A stretch of DNA of 64,000 nucleotides from Rutidosis leptorrhynchoides (GCF_046630445.1 NC_092340.1:35920001-35984000); one strand, 5' to 3'; shown: positions 21,628 through 33,388, numbered from the stretch's first letter. Notes: generated by a model from the letters alone, not told the origin. Numbers and translations: made by a program.

Positions 21628-24485
21628 TTAATCAACTTCTTCAATTTTGGGACCTGCACCATTTCCGCCAGCAGCCGGTCCATCTGCACCCATACCACCC
21701 ATATCTGGCACACCACCACCACCACCACCACTTTGGTACATCTTTGCAATTATAGGGTTACAAATACCCTCGAGCTCCTTCATCTTGTCTTCAAATTCCT
21801 CAGCCTCTGCAAGCTGATTCGAATCCAACCATTGAACAGCCTGATCAACTGCATCCTCCACCTCCTTCTTGTCATCAGCAGGAAGCTGTGAAGCTACCTT
21901 ATCATCTTTAATGGTGTTCCTCATGTTGTAAGCATAATTCTCAAGTGCATTCTTCGCCTCCACTTTCTTCTTATGCTCTTCATCTTCTGCCTTATACTTC
22001 TCAGCTTCCTGTACCATCTTCTCAATGTCTTCTTTAGACAATCTCCCCTTATCATTTGTAATCGTAATCTTGTTCTTCTGACCACCAACTTTATCCTCAG
22101 CAGATACATTCAAGATACCATTCGCATCAATATCAAAACAGACATTGATTTGTGGTACACCTCGAGGTGCGGGTGGAATCCCCGACAATTCAAATTTACC
22201 AAGCAAGTTGTTGTCTTTTGTTCTTGCTCTCTCACCTTCATAAACTTGAATCATGACACCAGGTTGATTGTCAGAATACGTTGAAAACACTTGCTCCTTT
22301 TTAGTAGGAATCGTAGTGTTTCTTGGAATCAAAACAGTCATAACTCCACCAGCAGTTTCCAAACCAAGCGACAACGGTGTTACGTCTAACAACAAAAGGT
22401 CTTGAACCTTTTGGTTGCCTTCACCAGTCAATATTGCAGCTTGTACAGCAGCACCATACGCAACAGCTTCATCGGGATTAATGCTTTTACAAAGCTCTTT
22501 TCCATTAAAGAAATCTTGTAATAACTGTTGTACTTTTGGAATTCGAGTAGATCCACCAACAAGAACAACATCATGAACACTGCCTTTGTCCATTTTAGCA
22601 TCTTTTAAACACTTCTCCACAGGCTCCATACACTTTCTAAACAGATCCATGTTGAGCTCTTCAAAACGTGCACGAGTAATGGTTGAATAGAAATCAATAC
22701 CTTCGAATAACGAATCAATCTCGATCGTTGTTTGAGCGGTAGAAGACAAAGTCCTCTTTGCTCTTTCACAAGCGGTTCTCAATCGCCTTAAAGCCCTTGG
22801 ATTACCAGTAATATCTTTCTTGTTCTTCCTCTTAAATTCCTGAACAAAGTGATTTACCATCCTGTTATCAAAATCTTCACCCCCTAAATGAGTATCACCA
22901 GCTGTAGCTTTCACTTCGAAAATACCCTCTTCAATGGTAAGAAGAGAAACATCAAAAGTACCACCACCAAGGTCAAAAATAAGAACGTTCTTCTCGCCAG
23001 AAGAAGACGCCTTCTTATCAAGACCATATGCAATAGCTGCAGCCGTAGGCTCGTTGATAATACGCATCACATTAAGACCAGCAATCGCACCGGCATCCTT
23101 TGTTGCTTGACGTTGGGAATCATTGAAGTAAGCAGGGACAGTCACTACAGCGTTCTTGATAGATGTGCCAAGATAAGCTTCTGCAATTTCTCTCATCTTT
23201 ATAAGAACCATTGAAGAGATTTCTTCTGGTGCAAATTGTTTCTCTTCACCTTTGTATGTAACCCCAATTAGTGGTTTGTCGGCAGGACCAGAAATAACCT
23301 TGAATGGCCACAACTTCATATCACTTTGAACTGAAGGATCACTAACCTTTCTACCCATCAACCGCTTTGCATCTACAATTAAAACAAAGCTTAATGTAAG
23401 TCCCATTGTTATTAACATAAACCCGGATTGTTATAAAATATATGCCTTTTTACATCATATATGTTGCACACTAAAGATTAATACGGAGTAATAATTAATA
23501 CTCCTAATTAATAATTATAATTAATAATAATAATAAAAGTAGTCTATCAATCCATGAGATTAGGCATTCCAGGTTATATAATTAAGTAGACTCTAATACA
23601 AATACAAAATAGAGTACATACTACATACAGAGGTTATATAATGAATGCTCAAATTTGTCATCAATTATAGAAATTATATTTCAAGGTTTTATGAATTAAA
23701 TTTAATCACAAACGAATTACGAAAATTCATCAAATTCTAGGTTAAGATATACAAAACATTACAAATTATAGATCACTTAAGCATTACGTAATTATATCCA
23801 AAACAAACTAGGCATTAACGAATCATAAGACCATAGATAACGCAGGCGTTTGTTGCCTGAATCCGCCCACAAACGCCCCATAAACGCCCGGAATGGGGCG
23901 TTTGTGGGCGTTTGTGTTGGGGCGTTTGTCAAGAAAGCACGAGCATAAAAATGTGCGTTTGTGATTTTTTATTTTTTATTTTAATTCTTTTCTACCTTTT
24001 TCACCACTTTTTAACCCAACCTCCAATCATATTTTGACACATCACCCACAAACGCCCTTACAAAAGCCTCCCATTACAACTCCCCCAAAATGTCATGGCC
24101 CAGTCACAGTTTTCCCCAAAAAGTGCACCTCACCCACTCCACGTCACAATCACCAATATCTGTGGTCTAACAAATTACTAATGCACAATGTAAGTTTTCT
24201 ATAACTTAGGTCTACATATGACACATCTAATCAAAACATTAATTTATAAGAGTGAAGTATAGAACGCTTACCAAAAACGGTGTTAACAGGATTCATAGCT
24301 ACTTGATTCTTAGCAGCGTCACCGATCAAACGCTCAGTATCCGTAAACGCAACATACGACGGCGTAGTCCTGTTTCCCTGATCATTAGCGATGATTTCAA
24401 CCCTATCGTGCTGCCATACTCCGACGCACGAGTACGTCGTCCCTAAATCAATTCCGATTGCTGGTCCATCACCTTTACCGGCCAT
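21628..24485 (-). CDS. HSP70: Cytosolic HSP70/HSC70, two exons, 652 aa
   Basis: An ATP-driven chaperone that binds unfolded peptides with J-proteins and nucleotide-exchange factors in cytosol and nucleus. Exon 1 is 24485-24272 and exon 2 is 23372-21628; the intron splits an Asp codon just before AKRL, the conserved position for plant cytosolic HSP70 genes. The ATPase domain begins with IDLGTTYS (residues 12-19) and has the second signature [12 protein letters not shown] near residue 205 and [13 protein letters not shown] near 335. The linker [10 protein letters not shown] leads to the substrate-binding domain and Gly-rich lid tail. The protein ends EEVD, the motif for TPR co-chaperones such as HOP and CHIP, and there is no organelle transit peptide. 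Length is normal and the frame is whole. Two heat-shock elements and a TATA box lie upstream, so it should be heat-inducible. Confidence 0.97.
23829..24167. mobile_element. Harbinger-type MITE in HSP70 intron
   Basis: TIRs GACCATAGATAACG and, reverse complemented, GACCACAGATATTG are flanked by TAA on both sides (23826-23828, 24168-24170), the PIF/Harbinger target duplication. The interior contains several inverted copies of GGGGCGTTTGT/ACAAACGCCCC. It makes up about a third of the 899-bp intron. Confidence 0.75.
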
Positions 24486-24617
24486 ATCGTCGAGTTAATC
24501 AGAAACTACGATAGAGAACTTGAAAATAGGAAAGTATTGAGAAGAGAGATTTTTGTGAGCGAAAATCGTATACAGTTTTAAGCGATAATATGAGGAGGTT
24601 GACAAGGGCAAGGGTTT

Positions 24618-24625
24618 TATTTATA
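24618..24625 (-). promoter_or_regulatory. TATA box of HSP70
   Basis: Reads TATAAATA on the minus strand, about 135 bp upstream of the ATG, with the heat-shock element a further 10 bp upstream. Spacing is typical for plant heat-shock promoters. Confidence 0.8.
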
Positions 24626-24635
24626 CAGTTTGGTT

Positions 24636-24650
24636 GTTCTAGAAAGTTCG
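24636..24650 (-). promoter_or_regulatory. Perfect heat-shock element
   Basis: GTTCTAGAAAGTTCG has three alternating units TTC-GAA-TTC, each separated by exactly 2 bp, a full consensus HSF-binding site. It adjoins the TATA box. Confidence 0.9.
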
Positions 24651-24739
24651 TAAAATTTATTAAAGTACGTCAGATTATATTGGTGAAATAAGGAATCCAA
24701 AATAAAAAAAAAGGTTTTGACGAGTTTGACTGTGATTTT

Positions 24740-24763
24740 GGAAGATTCTCGTTCATTCTGGAG
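24740..24763 (-). promoter_or_regulatory. Second, imperfect heat-shock element
   Basis: GGAAGATTCTCGTTCATTCTG continues the 5-bp periodicity GAA-TTC-(GTT)-TTC-(GAG), giving three good units and two degenerate ones about 90 bp upstream of the first site. Confidence 0.65.
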
Positions 24764-25582
24764 CTCATTGCTTCTTTCAAATTTTTAAACGCCTTGACGT
24801 GGCATTTCTATTTTCTTTTCCTTACAAAATTAACCGGAGTGTTTTTTTTTTTTTTTGGAAAAAAACAAAGAACTTTTACGGCTCTATTTTTGAGTCAACA
24901 GCAAGCGTCGATTTATTGACGTCTTGACTGCCATTTAGAGCCTAAATTGAATTCCAGCAGGATTTAAAACCCGTAGAAATTTGATTGTACTATTTTAATG
25001 ACGTCTCATTTCTATTTTTAATTTTATTTTACTATTTTTTTAAGAAAAATTTCCTCCTTATTGACCGGATGTCCACTCAGAAACAATCTCTTTATCCATC
25101 GAATAGATAGGGATGACTTTCTCTACTTTTGAGAGTGTTTCACTATGAGTGGAGAAATGACTTGTTTTTATTCTCGGATAGAGGAAGAATTGTCTACATC
25201 TTACCTCCCCCTACACCAATCATGTGGTATTGAGTTTTGTTGTTGTATTAAGCATACAGCCGTGCATACCACATTTTTTTTTCTTTTATAAGTTTAGTCA
25301 CAAATCTTTAGATAAATTTAAAATATTTTAAAAAACAAACAACAATTAAGTATTTTAGAATGCATTACCTCCTCTTCTCAGTATACAAAAGATATAAAAA
25401 GACTTTGACTCCCCATCATAAAAAAAAACTCTTAATGATATTGAAAAAAAAAACTCTTCTTTTCTTATTAATATAACAAATACTATAAACGGATACTTAA
25501 TCGAAAGATGAAAGACACTAACAAAAATACAAAAGGAGAAACGAGAACGGGTAAGTTCACAACTAGAAAACAATACTAACCG
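24764..25582. other. Intergenic, no gene seen
   Basis: AT-rich DNA with a T16-like run near 24842-24857 and A-rich stretches. The short frames look random. Confidence 0.5.
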
Positions 25583-25823
25583 TAGAGGCGAGACTACATT
25601 CAATCAAGTGGGAGGTCCTTTCACCCACTATTTTTTAATTGTTTACTACAAAATACTACTAAAATTTAATAGACCACAATTAAATTTAAATATATGTTTT
25701 TGTATTTTTAAAAAACAATAGTTTTTTTTAAGTAAAAGGATCATATTTTGGGAAAAATATATGATAAAGTACTACTCAAATTGTATATGATCTCATTGAG
25801 TTTCGAACCTAGATTCGCCACTG
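25583..25823. mobile_element. hAT-type MITE, 241 bp
   Basis: The ends TAGAGGCGAGACTACATT and, reverse complemented, CAGTGGCGAATCTAGGTT are imperfect TIRs. A perfect 8-bp target duplication ACTAACCG flanks it (25575-25582, 25824-25831), diagnostic of hAT elements. No coding capacity. Confidence 0.85.
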
Positions 25824-25831
25824 ACTAACCG

Positions 25832-27384
25832 CCTTGCTACCGCTATCTACAAACGAACTTAACCAGAAACAAAGAAATTAGAGAAAAAGATTCGCAAACA
25901 TAAAAAGAATACAACAAGCAATAACAATACAAAAAAAGACAAAACAACGAAACCAGAACCGAATACGACTCACGAAAAGGCGTGTTTTTAGGCCTTGGAA
26001 GATCCTTTGCGAGTTTTGGTGACCTGGTTAACAACAATTTCATCCACCTTGTCACAAATATTTTTCTTCCCCGAACGTGAAGTAAAGGAATATGTTAACA
26101 CGTTTGAAGACTCATTTCCATCGAGCGTTCATGTGAAGGGAGGTTATAAACCACAATCCAAGCCATGTCCGTTGTCACTAGAAGCGAGTTTAGCATCTCG
26201 ATCCCGACCCGAAGACTTATACCCGTAACTCACACCCACATTTGAGCCTCCAATAAAATCATTAATAGAGACATCTAAACAAATTTTTCATTGGTTCTTC
26301 AAAATCAATATCATCATTCATCATTATATATTATCACAAACAAAAAGAATTGATATTAGGTTTTATTAGAAACTGCAGAATAAAAATAAGGGGCTGATTT
26401 GTACACTACCAAATTTTGTCATACATCACCAAATATGTATTACAATATTGTACAATACAATGTTTTAATGCACTTTTGGTGGTGTATGACTAAAATTTAG
26501 TAGCGTACGAAATCACGCACGAAAAATAAATAAATAAATAAATAAATAAAAGCAGCCGAGCCCGAACGCCTAAACTGTTTTAAGTGGGTCGGATCCCAAA
26601 TATATATATCGCTACGACCCGGTTCCCTCAAAAGAAGTCAGAATTCATGTCTTACCTTCCGGAGTAACAGAGCGCGGTTTCTTACGGATACGTGACCTTT
26701 AATCGAGTAACTTCTTTTTCTCTATACATATTCATTCGTCTGTATGTATAATTTTTCATTATTCAATCGATTGAAAGCTCAATCGATCCTATGGATAATA
26801 TCTATCATCATTTTATGTGGAACGGCTAATTTTTATCATGATGTTGTACGTTTTTCTTTTTTAATAATCATGCCTCTAATCGGAATTCGGAAATCATCCT
26901 CCAAAATTCGATTATATGTTTGTAACTGTTCCAAAATAACAGTGTTGTTAATGTCTAATTGTGATGTATCTATAAGAAACAATATATATTAGTTAGATTG
27001 ATTAATAAAGAAATTGCATTTCAATGGTGAATTATGATTAACGACGTAATTTATTTATTTATTTTTATTAACTTTTTTTTGTATGTGGATTTTTGAGTGA
27101 ATAGTTATTGGAATCTATTTTAGTTAGAGTGAATATATTGACTTAACTTGAACGTCATAAGATTAATTAAGTTAAGATTATGTATTAAATGAAGATGACT
27201 ATGACTACTAGGGTTCTGTTTGGGTAACACATTACTCATACTGTAAATTATAGTAAGATATAATCAACTGTCTGGTGTATGATTTAAAGAAAGGGAACTT
27301 GTGTTAATGATTTACTTTGTATCGATTTTGCTATGTAGGCAGTTTATGTAGTTTCTGCGTTGATAAAGGATAGGATGTGATGTG
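25832..27384. other. Intergenic and SEC14-like gene 5' region
   Basis: The minus strand at 26068-25997 shows a short coding-like stretch (DKVDEIVVNQVTKTRKGSSK then stop) without a recognisable parent gene. A (TAAA)n run is near 26526-26550. The leader of the SEC14-like gene probably begins around 26640-26720, with a noncoding-exon acceptor near TATGTAG at 27338. Confidence 0.35.
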
Positions 27385-30328
27385 ATGGGGGAGACTTTAC
27401 GTTTTTTCAAATTAAATAAGAAGTTAGAGCTGAGGATTACCGCTACTCAAAATATCCCTAAAAGCCGTTTACTAGGCCCACTCGCAAACAAATCATCAAG
27501 GAAAACGCTAAAATGTGTTACTTCAATGAAAGTCAGTGTGGTGGCTACAGGTGGTGCTGGTGATATCGTTGCGTTTCTTTTGACAACTGCAGCACTTGAG
27601 ATTGTTAAAAGGTTCTCTTCAGCACATTGTCCGGTTATTTGGCGTGGGATTCAGGCGCTTCAAATTCTATGTTGTCCGCCATTTAAATGGATCCAAAAAT
27701 GGGCTCCTTTTACTGGATTGGTTAAAGGAATGCAGGTTTGTTTACCACATTTACCTTGCGGTGCCATTCAATAATTGCTATATTATTCACGGTAGTTGAT
27801 ATTCTTGTCTCTTTTGTTAGGCGTTGTCAAAGCCGTTGATGCTTCTCACAGCGGCAACAATATTCGATGAATCGGGATCTTCAAAAGGAACCCTCAGTGG
27901 TTCGGGTGCTGAGCTCACAGAACTGTCGACACAATTGGTCACCCAAAATAGAAGGTATCACTTATTTCCTATTTTGAGATTGTAGTTGCTTAAGATGCAT
28001 AAGATAAATGTATACTTGTATAAAGTTCAGCTAAATTTAAATAACAGGCTAAGCTTGTATCATGACCGATTAGTTTTATTAATTGTCTCTCTGATATCAC
28101 TGATATGGGCTTGACTTGTGCTAAACAGATAAGGTTTCTTTGTTCAGGCTACTCTTGGGAGGGTAAGTATTTTCACTCAGATGTAAGTGGCCCAACCGGG
28201 ATTTTTCATGACCCTTCCGGTTTGAACCCGAGACCTCTCTTGTGACGATATAAGGACCCCAACCACTAGGCTATCTTGAAATGGTTATGAGCTTGACTTG
28301 TGGTGTCGTTACTATATTCTAGCTTCTTATTCTCTCAATTTTGTACTTATTATACATGTTTTAAATCTGTGGGTCATGCAGGCCTGTCAATAAGGTTCCA
28401 AGGAGTGTTGGCATGGAAGATTGGTTGGTAGAACTCTATGAAGAGCTTGATAAGCAGGGTATTACTATCCCAGACAGGTATCATCACTTTATTTTAATAT
28501 ATTATACTGTTGTTGTCTTGGCCCATGATGTGTCTGTCATATGCTTGGTATCGAAGAACCATAAGTTATTTTAGATTGTCATATTAATATTAATATACAT
28601 TATATAAAAGAGTAGGACAACTATGCGCGATACATTGCGTGTGAGATGATTGTTGACATATATTGGATGATTGTATCAGGATGAATGAGGATGAGCTATG
28701 TAGATTCTATGCTGTCTCTGAAGGTGACTTTGCAAGGCTTTTATCATCAGTTAAGAAGACTATTCGCTGGAGGCAGAAATACACGCTTCTTTCACCTCAA
28801 GAACTTGAGTATTGGGGCAATTTGGTCTTTTGGCATGGATCTGATAGGATGCAACGACCTTGCCTTTTTATTCGTGTTGGAATTGCAGGCTCTGAATTGG
28901 CTTCAGGGGGTCAAGCACAGTTTGTAAGAGCAGTTGGTATGTGAATTCTCCTCGTAACTATGTATGCTTGTTTTCAAATTGTAGGTGGTAATTGCAACCC
29001 AATTACGTATAGATTTGCTGATTCCGGTCATCTGTTTTTTATTGGATCAAATGAGTTTTAATAAAAGATATAATCAGAAAGGAAACATGTCAAATGAGAT
29101 ATATGAAACTATATGTCATATTTTAAACAGTTTGGTGCTAATGAGATATATGAAACCATATTGTACGTATATCAGTGTCTCAGGTGGAATATGGAGTTAT
29201 AAACTTGCTTGACGCTGAGCATTCTCAGATTACTGTTTTGATGGACTGTGAGGGACTATCGCCCTTTGGATTCCCTATTAAAACATTCAGACATTGTGCT
29301 ATACTTCTTCAAGATCATTACCCAAACCGGCTTGGTTGCTTACTCGTTGTACGACTCCCCTCTATTGCGCGAATGATAACTCAAACTCTATTCCAAGTAA
29401 ACCCGTTCTCTTTACTTCTTGCGTGCTTTATCTACATTATTACTTTCATTAAAGGTGCCAATGTGGGCTGGTAAAATGAGTCAACTTTAGTACTGGTGGT
29501 TCATGTTGACTCGCAAACACTTTTATTGTTTAAATAAGAAGTTTTTTTTAAATATATGGCAAATATCTTGCAATGAGAATGGATTTTTTAAAAATATTAT
29601 GAAAAAAGATACCATATTTATTAAGAACTTGACCCATTAATATTTTGTAATATATCTAGTAAGTCACCTGTCCCATGTAAATCAGTAAATCACACACTTG
29701 ATTTGTATAACTTTATAGTAAAATGATTCACTCTATATGGTGAACATAAAGAACCTAAATAATCAGTACATAATAAGGGAAATTTTTTTGACGCAAATAC
29801 ATAAACATTTACAAAGACAATATTCAAATCTATGACCTTTAACATAAGCACAATTTCCAACATAGGAATGTTGCAATTTATACTAGATTGAAGAAACAAG
29901 TCTTATTTGATCGAATGAGAATTGTGACAAAGTCATAGTGTTAAATGACTGAGACCCTAACTGTATCTTTATCTCTCTTAATCGTTCAGGTTTTGACGCC
30001 TAGGACCCAGCGGAAGTTGATGATCTTGGGGGATAACTACCAAGAGGTTCTTTCAAGATACTTTGAAGAATTGCCAGATTTTCTTGGTGGCAAGTGTTCG
30101 TGCCCCAGATGTACAAATGACGTGGCAACAGTTGGGGAGAGGGCAATTATTGATATTACAAATCATCGTATCGACAATACATCTTCTAATACTGAGCTGT
30201 ATGCGGGTCCTAGTAGCTTAAATATAAATGGGGAGTATGTAAAAGTTGCTGGGGTGGGTGCATTACTTTTATGGGTATGTATCGTTTTCTTTTTAGCAGT
30301 TTATTATCACCGGTTTACGTTCGGATAA
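27385..30328 (+). CDS. SEC14-like CRAL-TRIO protein, six exons, 465 aa
   Basis: Putative phospholipid-transfer/signalling protein of the plant family typified by Arabidopsis At3g46450. Exons by splice consensus and frame: 27385-27735, 27821-27954, 28382-28477, 28680-28936, 29176-29396, 29990-30328; all junctions keep frame. The N-terminal part has a hydrophobic stretch near residues 50-75 (GGAGDIVAFLLTTAALEIV). The lipid-binding domain covers about residues 230-390: CLFIRVGIAGSELA, then EYGVINLLDAEHSQITVLMD, then YPNRLGCLLVVRLP and the closing LPDFLGGKCSCP. The C-terminus ends in a probable transmembrane segment (VGALLLWVCIVFFLAVYY), suggesting membrane anchoring. Length fits the family. The first ATG in frame is 27385. 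A truncated copy lies at 13950-15560. A SINE sits in intron 2. TFB4 follows on the same strand. Confidence 0.88.
28121..28286 (-). mobile_element. tRNA-derived SINE in SEC14-like intron 2
   Basis: On the minus strand an RNA polymerase III A box TAGCCTAGTGG (28263-28273) and B box GGTTCAAACC (28219-28228) lie at tRNA-like spacing. The element is flanked by near-identical 16-bp direct repeats, ATG(G/A)GCTTGACTTGTG, at 28105-28120 and 28287-28302, as expected of target-primed retroposition. Confidence 0.8.
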
Positions 30329-31282
30329 GGGTATCCTCATTCGCACCGTTGACACAACTGGGTAGTGTTGGCTTATCACTGGTGTCTGATCTTACAACTT
30401 TAAAACATAATTGGTTCTTGAAACCACTGTTTTTGGCTATTCTGGTTACGGTTTTGATAAACAAAATTTTTATAGATTGGTTTCATTAGCAACTTGGTGG
30501 TGGTTCAATTTATATTTGTTGCTACTGGGGTAAACAGGGGCATTTTATCATGAGACTAGTGGAATAGAAGTATTAGTATACTGATCCACGTGGCAAGATT
30601 GGCAGGGCGATAGGTTAGATTAAGGTTAATACAAGGCTAACGCTACAATTAAGGTTAATACAAGGCTAACGCTACAAATATCTCATATATTTTCACTTTT
30701 GTTTAATTGTAGATTGTATACCTAAAATAATTGTAGATTGTATACCTAAAATAATAGCATTGTAGTATATAAATTTTTTAAAAAGTGTATTATTATAAAC
30801 AATTAAAAATTTTTAACCTGAAATAAAAACACGTAATAAGATGTCATCATACTTGATGCTAAATTGTCATTACATTAAATTGTCATTACATGTATGATTA
30901 GTGTCTTCTTGGTATCATATACATATACAAATAAGAGCACTATTTTTCAAACTCAAAATCAAATCCACTCAAACGATCTGTTCACGTCATCAAGAATTGT
31001 TGATTATACCTTAAGAAACTAAAACCACCCATTAGTGTTGTTGTCATTTTTTTTTTTGGATTTTTTATATTGTTCATTAAGATTATTTATATTTTTTTTA
31101 CCGTTACGAGTGTTTTCTCCAAATGGTTATTTTGTGGTGATCATTACCAGTTCATCTCTAGTTCTTCATTATGATCGATTGTTTAAGGCATATCTAAGAT
31201 TTTTCATCATCTCGGGTTCATCGTCATCATCATATGCATCTACCTCAACGGCTAGTGTTCTTAATTTTTTTTCTATAAATAC
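30329..31282. other. Intergenic with local tandem duplications
   Basis: The SEC14-like 3'UTR is followed by AT-rich DNA with three separate short tandem duplications at 30625-30677, 30709-30754 and 30862-30890. No gene is visible. Confidence 0.5.
30625..30754. repeat. Two adjacent short tandem duplications
   Basis: ATTAAGGTTAATACAAGGCT… (about 29 bp) occurs twice in a row, followed by AATTGTAGATTGTATACCTA… (about 24 bp) twice. They are perfect or nearly so, hence recent. Confidence 0.85.
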
Positions 31283-31870
31283 TTGAAGCCGTTGCTTCGT
31301 ATGATAATTGGATTTGGCATTCGTATTTTGGTGTGGCGGGCTTAAACGACGACTCAAATCTGTTAAACACTAGTGATTTGTTCAACTCAATGCTTAATGA
31401 AGACATGTCCGACGTCCCTTACCATGTAAACGGTGTGGAGTACAAAAATATGATACTATTTAGCAGACAGGATTTATCCAACGTGAACATATTTTGTTAA
31501 GTCATTTTCAAGTGCCGTTGATGAAAAACGTTCCTACTTATAAATGAAACAAGCTGCTGATTGCAAAGATGTTGAAAGAATTTTTGGGATTCTACAGGGT
31601 GGTTGGCATACTCTACAACAACACGCAAGGGCTTATGAGGACGTCTTATGCATATGTGCATCATATTTTGATTACAATGGTTACAACCTTGCTGAGAATG
31701 ATTGGGTTTATGAGCCGGTTCAAAATATACAACGAACTTAGATCGAAAGGTACGACGCTCGTGCCAGAAAAACAAAGGAGCTACGTGATAGAGAAGTGCA
31801 CGAATGCTTACGATCCGATTTGGTTAAACATTTATAGTCTATTCGATAAGAAATGTAGTTTTATGAATTT
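31283..31870 (+). pseudogene. Dead PIF/Harbinger (HARBI1/ALP1-like) transposase fragment
   Basis: One frame reads LEAVASYDNWIWHSYFGVAG, then NDDSNLLNTSDLFN and YHVNGVEYKNM. Another frame reads DVERIFGILQGGWHTLQQHARAYED and NGYNLAENDWVYEPVQNIQRT, and a third RKTKELRDREVHECLRSDL. These are the C-terminal DDE-nuclease part and tail of plant Harbinger nucleases. At least two frame changes and a stop after NIFC, plus loss of the usual HDD/catalytic N-terminal part, show that it is dead. No TIRs were recognised around it. Confidence 0.75.
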
Positions 31871-32286
31871 TATTAACTAATCCAGTTTATTTAATGAATA
31901 AATTTAATTTTTTATTTTATGAATTTTAATTTACTATTTCATTTTATTTTAAAAACTTAAAGTTTATTAATAATAATGAAAAAATAAAAATTAATTATTA
32001 AAAAATAAAAATGGACATACAAATGGATATTTAAATTTACACATCTCAAAAACACACAACCCTCAATCAAATAAAACCATTTCCCGCGTTTCGACTTCCT
32101 CTGCAACGTCGCCGGCACCGGTACGGTCTTCGCTACACATCTTCTTTCTTTCGTCGCCCTCACATAAACGCAACTCATTTACTCTCCGATCGTTTCTGTC
32201 GTTTCCGGTACAAATTTACTCATGTGTTGTAGTGTTGTAACTTTGACGTTGGACAGTCTTCGACCTGAGTACGATAACCTCCATAG
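31871..32286 (+). promoter_or_regulatory. Promoter and start of TFB4 5' leader
   Basis: AT-rich DNA up to about 32060 is followed by GC-richer, CT-rich leader-like sequence (CTTCCTCTGCAACGTCGCCGG). The leader is interrupted at 32287 by a hAT element and resumes at 33362 as shown by the target duplication. Confidence 0.45.
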
Positions 32287-33361
32287 CAGGGGCGGAACTA
32301 GCATAGGGCAGAGGGGGGCAGATGCCCCCAGTGACTTCAACCTATTTTATGCATATTATATGTGTGTTAGCTGTGATTTTAAAGCTTGAATGGTCTTGAA
32401 GAAAAAGAGCAGGTGGAAATAGAGTTTGTAGAGGGTGAAACTTGAAAGAGATGATAAAGAGAAAAGAGAAATTTTTTACTCAGTACATTATTTACACATA
32501 TTAACCTTATATCCTTATAAATTTAAAGATTGTACATATTAGCCCTTGATAATGTCAATATGTACATATATTTCTTTTCTAAAAAGTACGATGTACATAC
32601 TTTACAATAGTAATAATAGTAGCCCATACATGAACTAACATGTCTAAAATCCACAGTCTACATGGTTAATATTTGTATCTAAATCTTTGGTATCATAATA
32701 AATTCACATTTTAATTAGTACTTTTGATTTTATTTTTATGTTATAACGTTATACTAGTAGAAAAATAATATTCTATCCGAGTTTGTACAAATTATTGTGT
32801 ATCTAACTTCTGTTTAACTTTTATACAAATTAATTTAATTCACTACATAATATTGTTTTGTTTTTATTATTCTATTAACATGATAAAAGATTTAAGTTTC
32901 TACTATATTAATATTAATATTAATATTAATATTAATATTAATATTAATATTTAATATTAATCTTTATAATATAAGATATCATTTGTTCTAAAATATTATC
33001 AAGTTTTAGTCATTCGAATTACCCAAAAGATGTGTGACCGTAGAAAGAAAAACGCTCGTCAATGTTAAAGATTAAGACCCAAAAGATGCGTGAGCGTCGA
33101 AAGAAAAACGCTCGTCAATGTTAAAGATGAAGCTGTAATTCATCGTTTTCAAAAGATGCGTGACCGTAAAGGAAACTGTAGTTTTGAGCTTATTTTATGC
33201 GATTTTTTTGAGGATTTAGTGCTTTTTTTTGTTACATTTTGTGCGATTTGTTATTTATATCTCGTACAATTTTTATAATTATATTTGGTGAAGTATTTTT
33301 TTGGTAGCTTTTGTTGTAATTTTTTTGCCCCCAGTGACACAGATTCCTGGTTCCGCCACTG
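32287..33361. mobile_element. Non-autonomous hAT element, 1075 bp
   Basis: The ends CAGGGGCGGAACTAGC and, reverse complemented, CAGTGGCGGAACCAGG are TIRs flanked by a perfect 8-bp duplication CTCCATAG (32279-32286, 33362-33369). GCCCCCAGTGAC occurs near both ends. No transposase frame is present. The interior has an (AATATT)-type run at 32910-32960 and tandem copies of a unit containing GAAAGAAAAACGCTCGTCAA (33040-33125). It lies in the transcribed leader or immediate promoter of TFB4. Confidence 0.9.
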
Positions 33362-33388
33362 CTCCATAGCCGACTTCGTTACTGAAGA

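Noticed and set aside
22888-23214. Long plus-strand frames across HSP70 exon 2
   Set aside because: They are shadows of the HSP70 coding strand, which has a perfect family match.
23373-23418. HSP70 exon 2 extended upstream to an ATG at 23418
   Set aside because: The extension runs through the intron acceptor; the true N-terminus with IDLGTTYS is exon 1 at 24485-24272.
25790-25850. SINE-like A/B box sequence near 25.8 kb
   Set aside because: The B-box-like GGTTCGAAACT is the end of a hAT MITE with a perfect 8-bp duplication; no SINE body or tail is present.
25997-26228. Short coding-like stretches on both strands near 26.0-26.2 kb
   Set aside because: No start, splice context or recognisable family; kept only as a remark in the intergenic entry.
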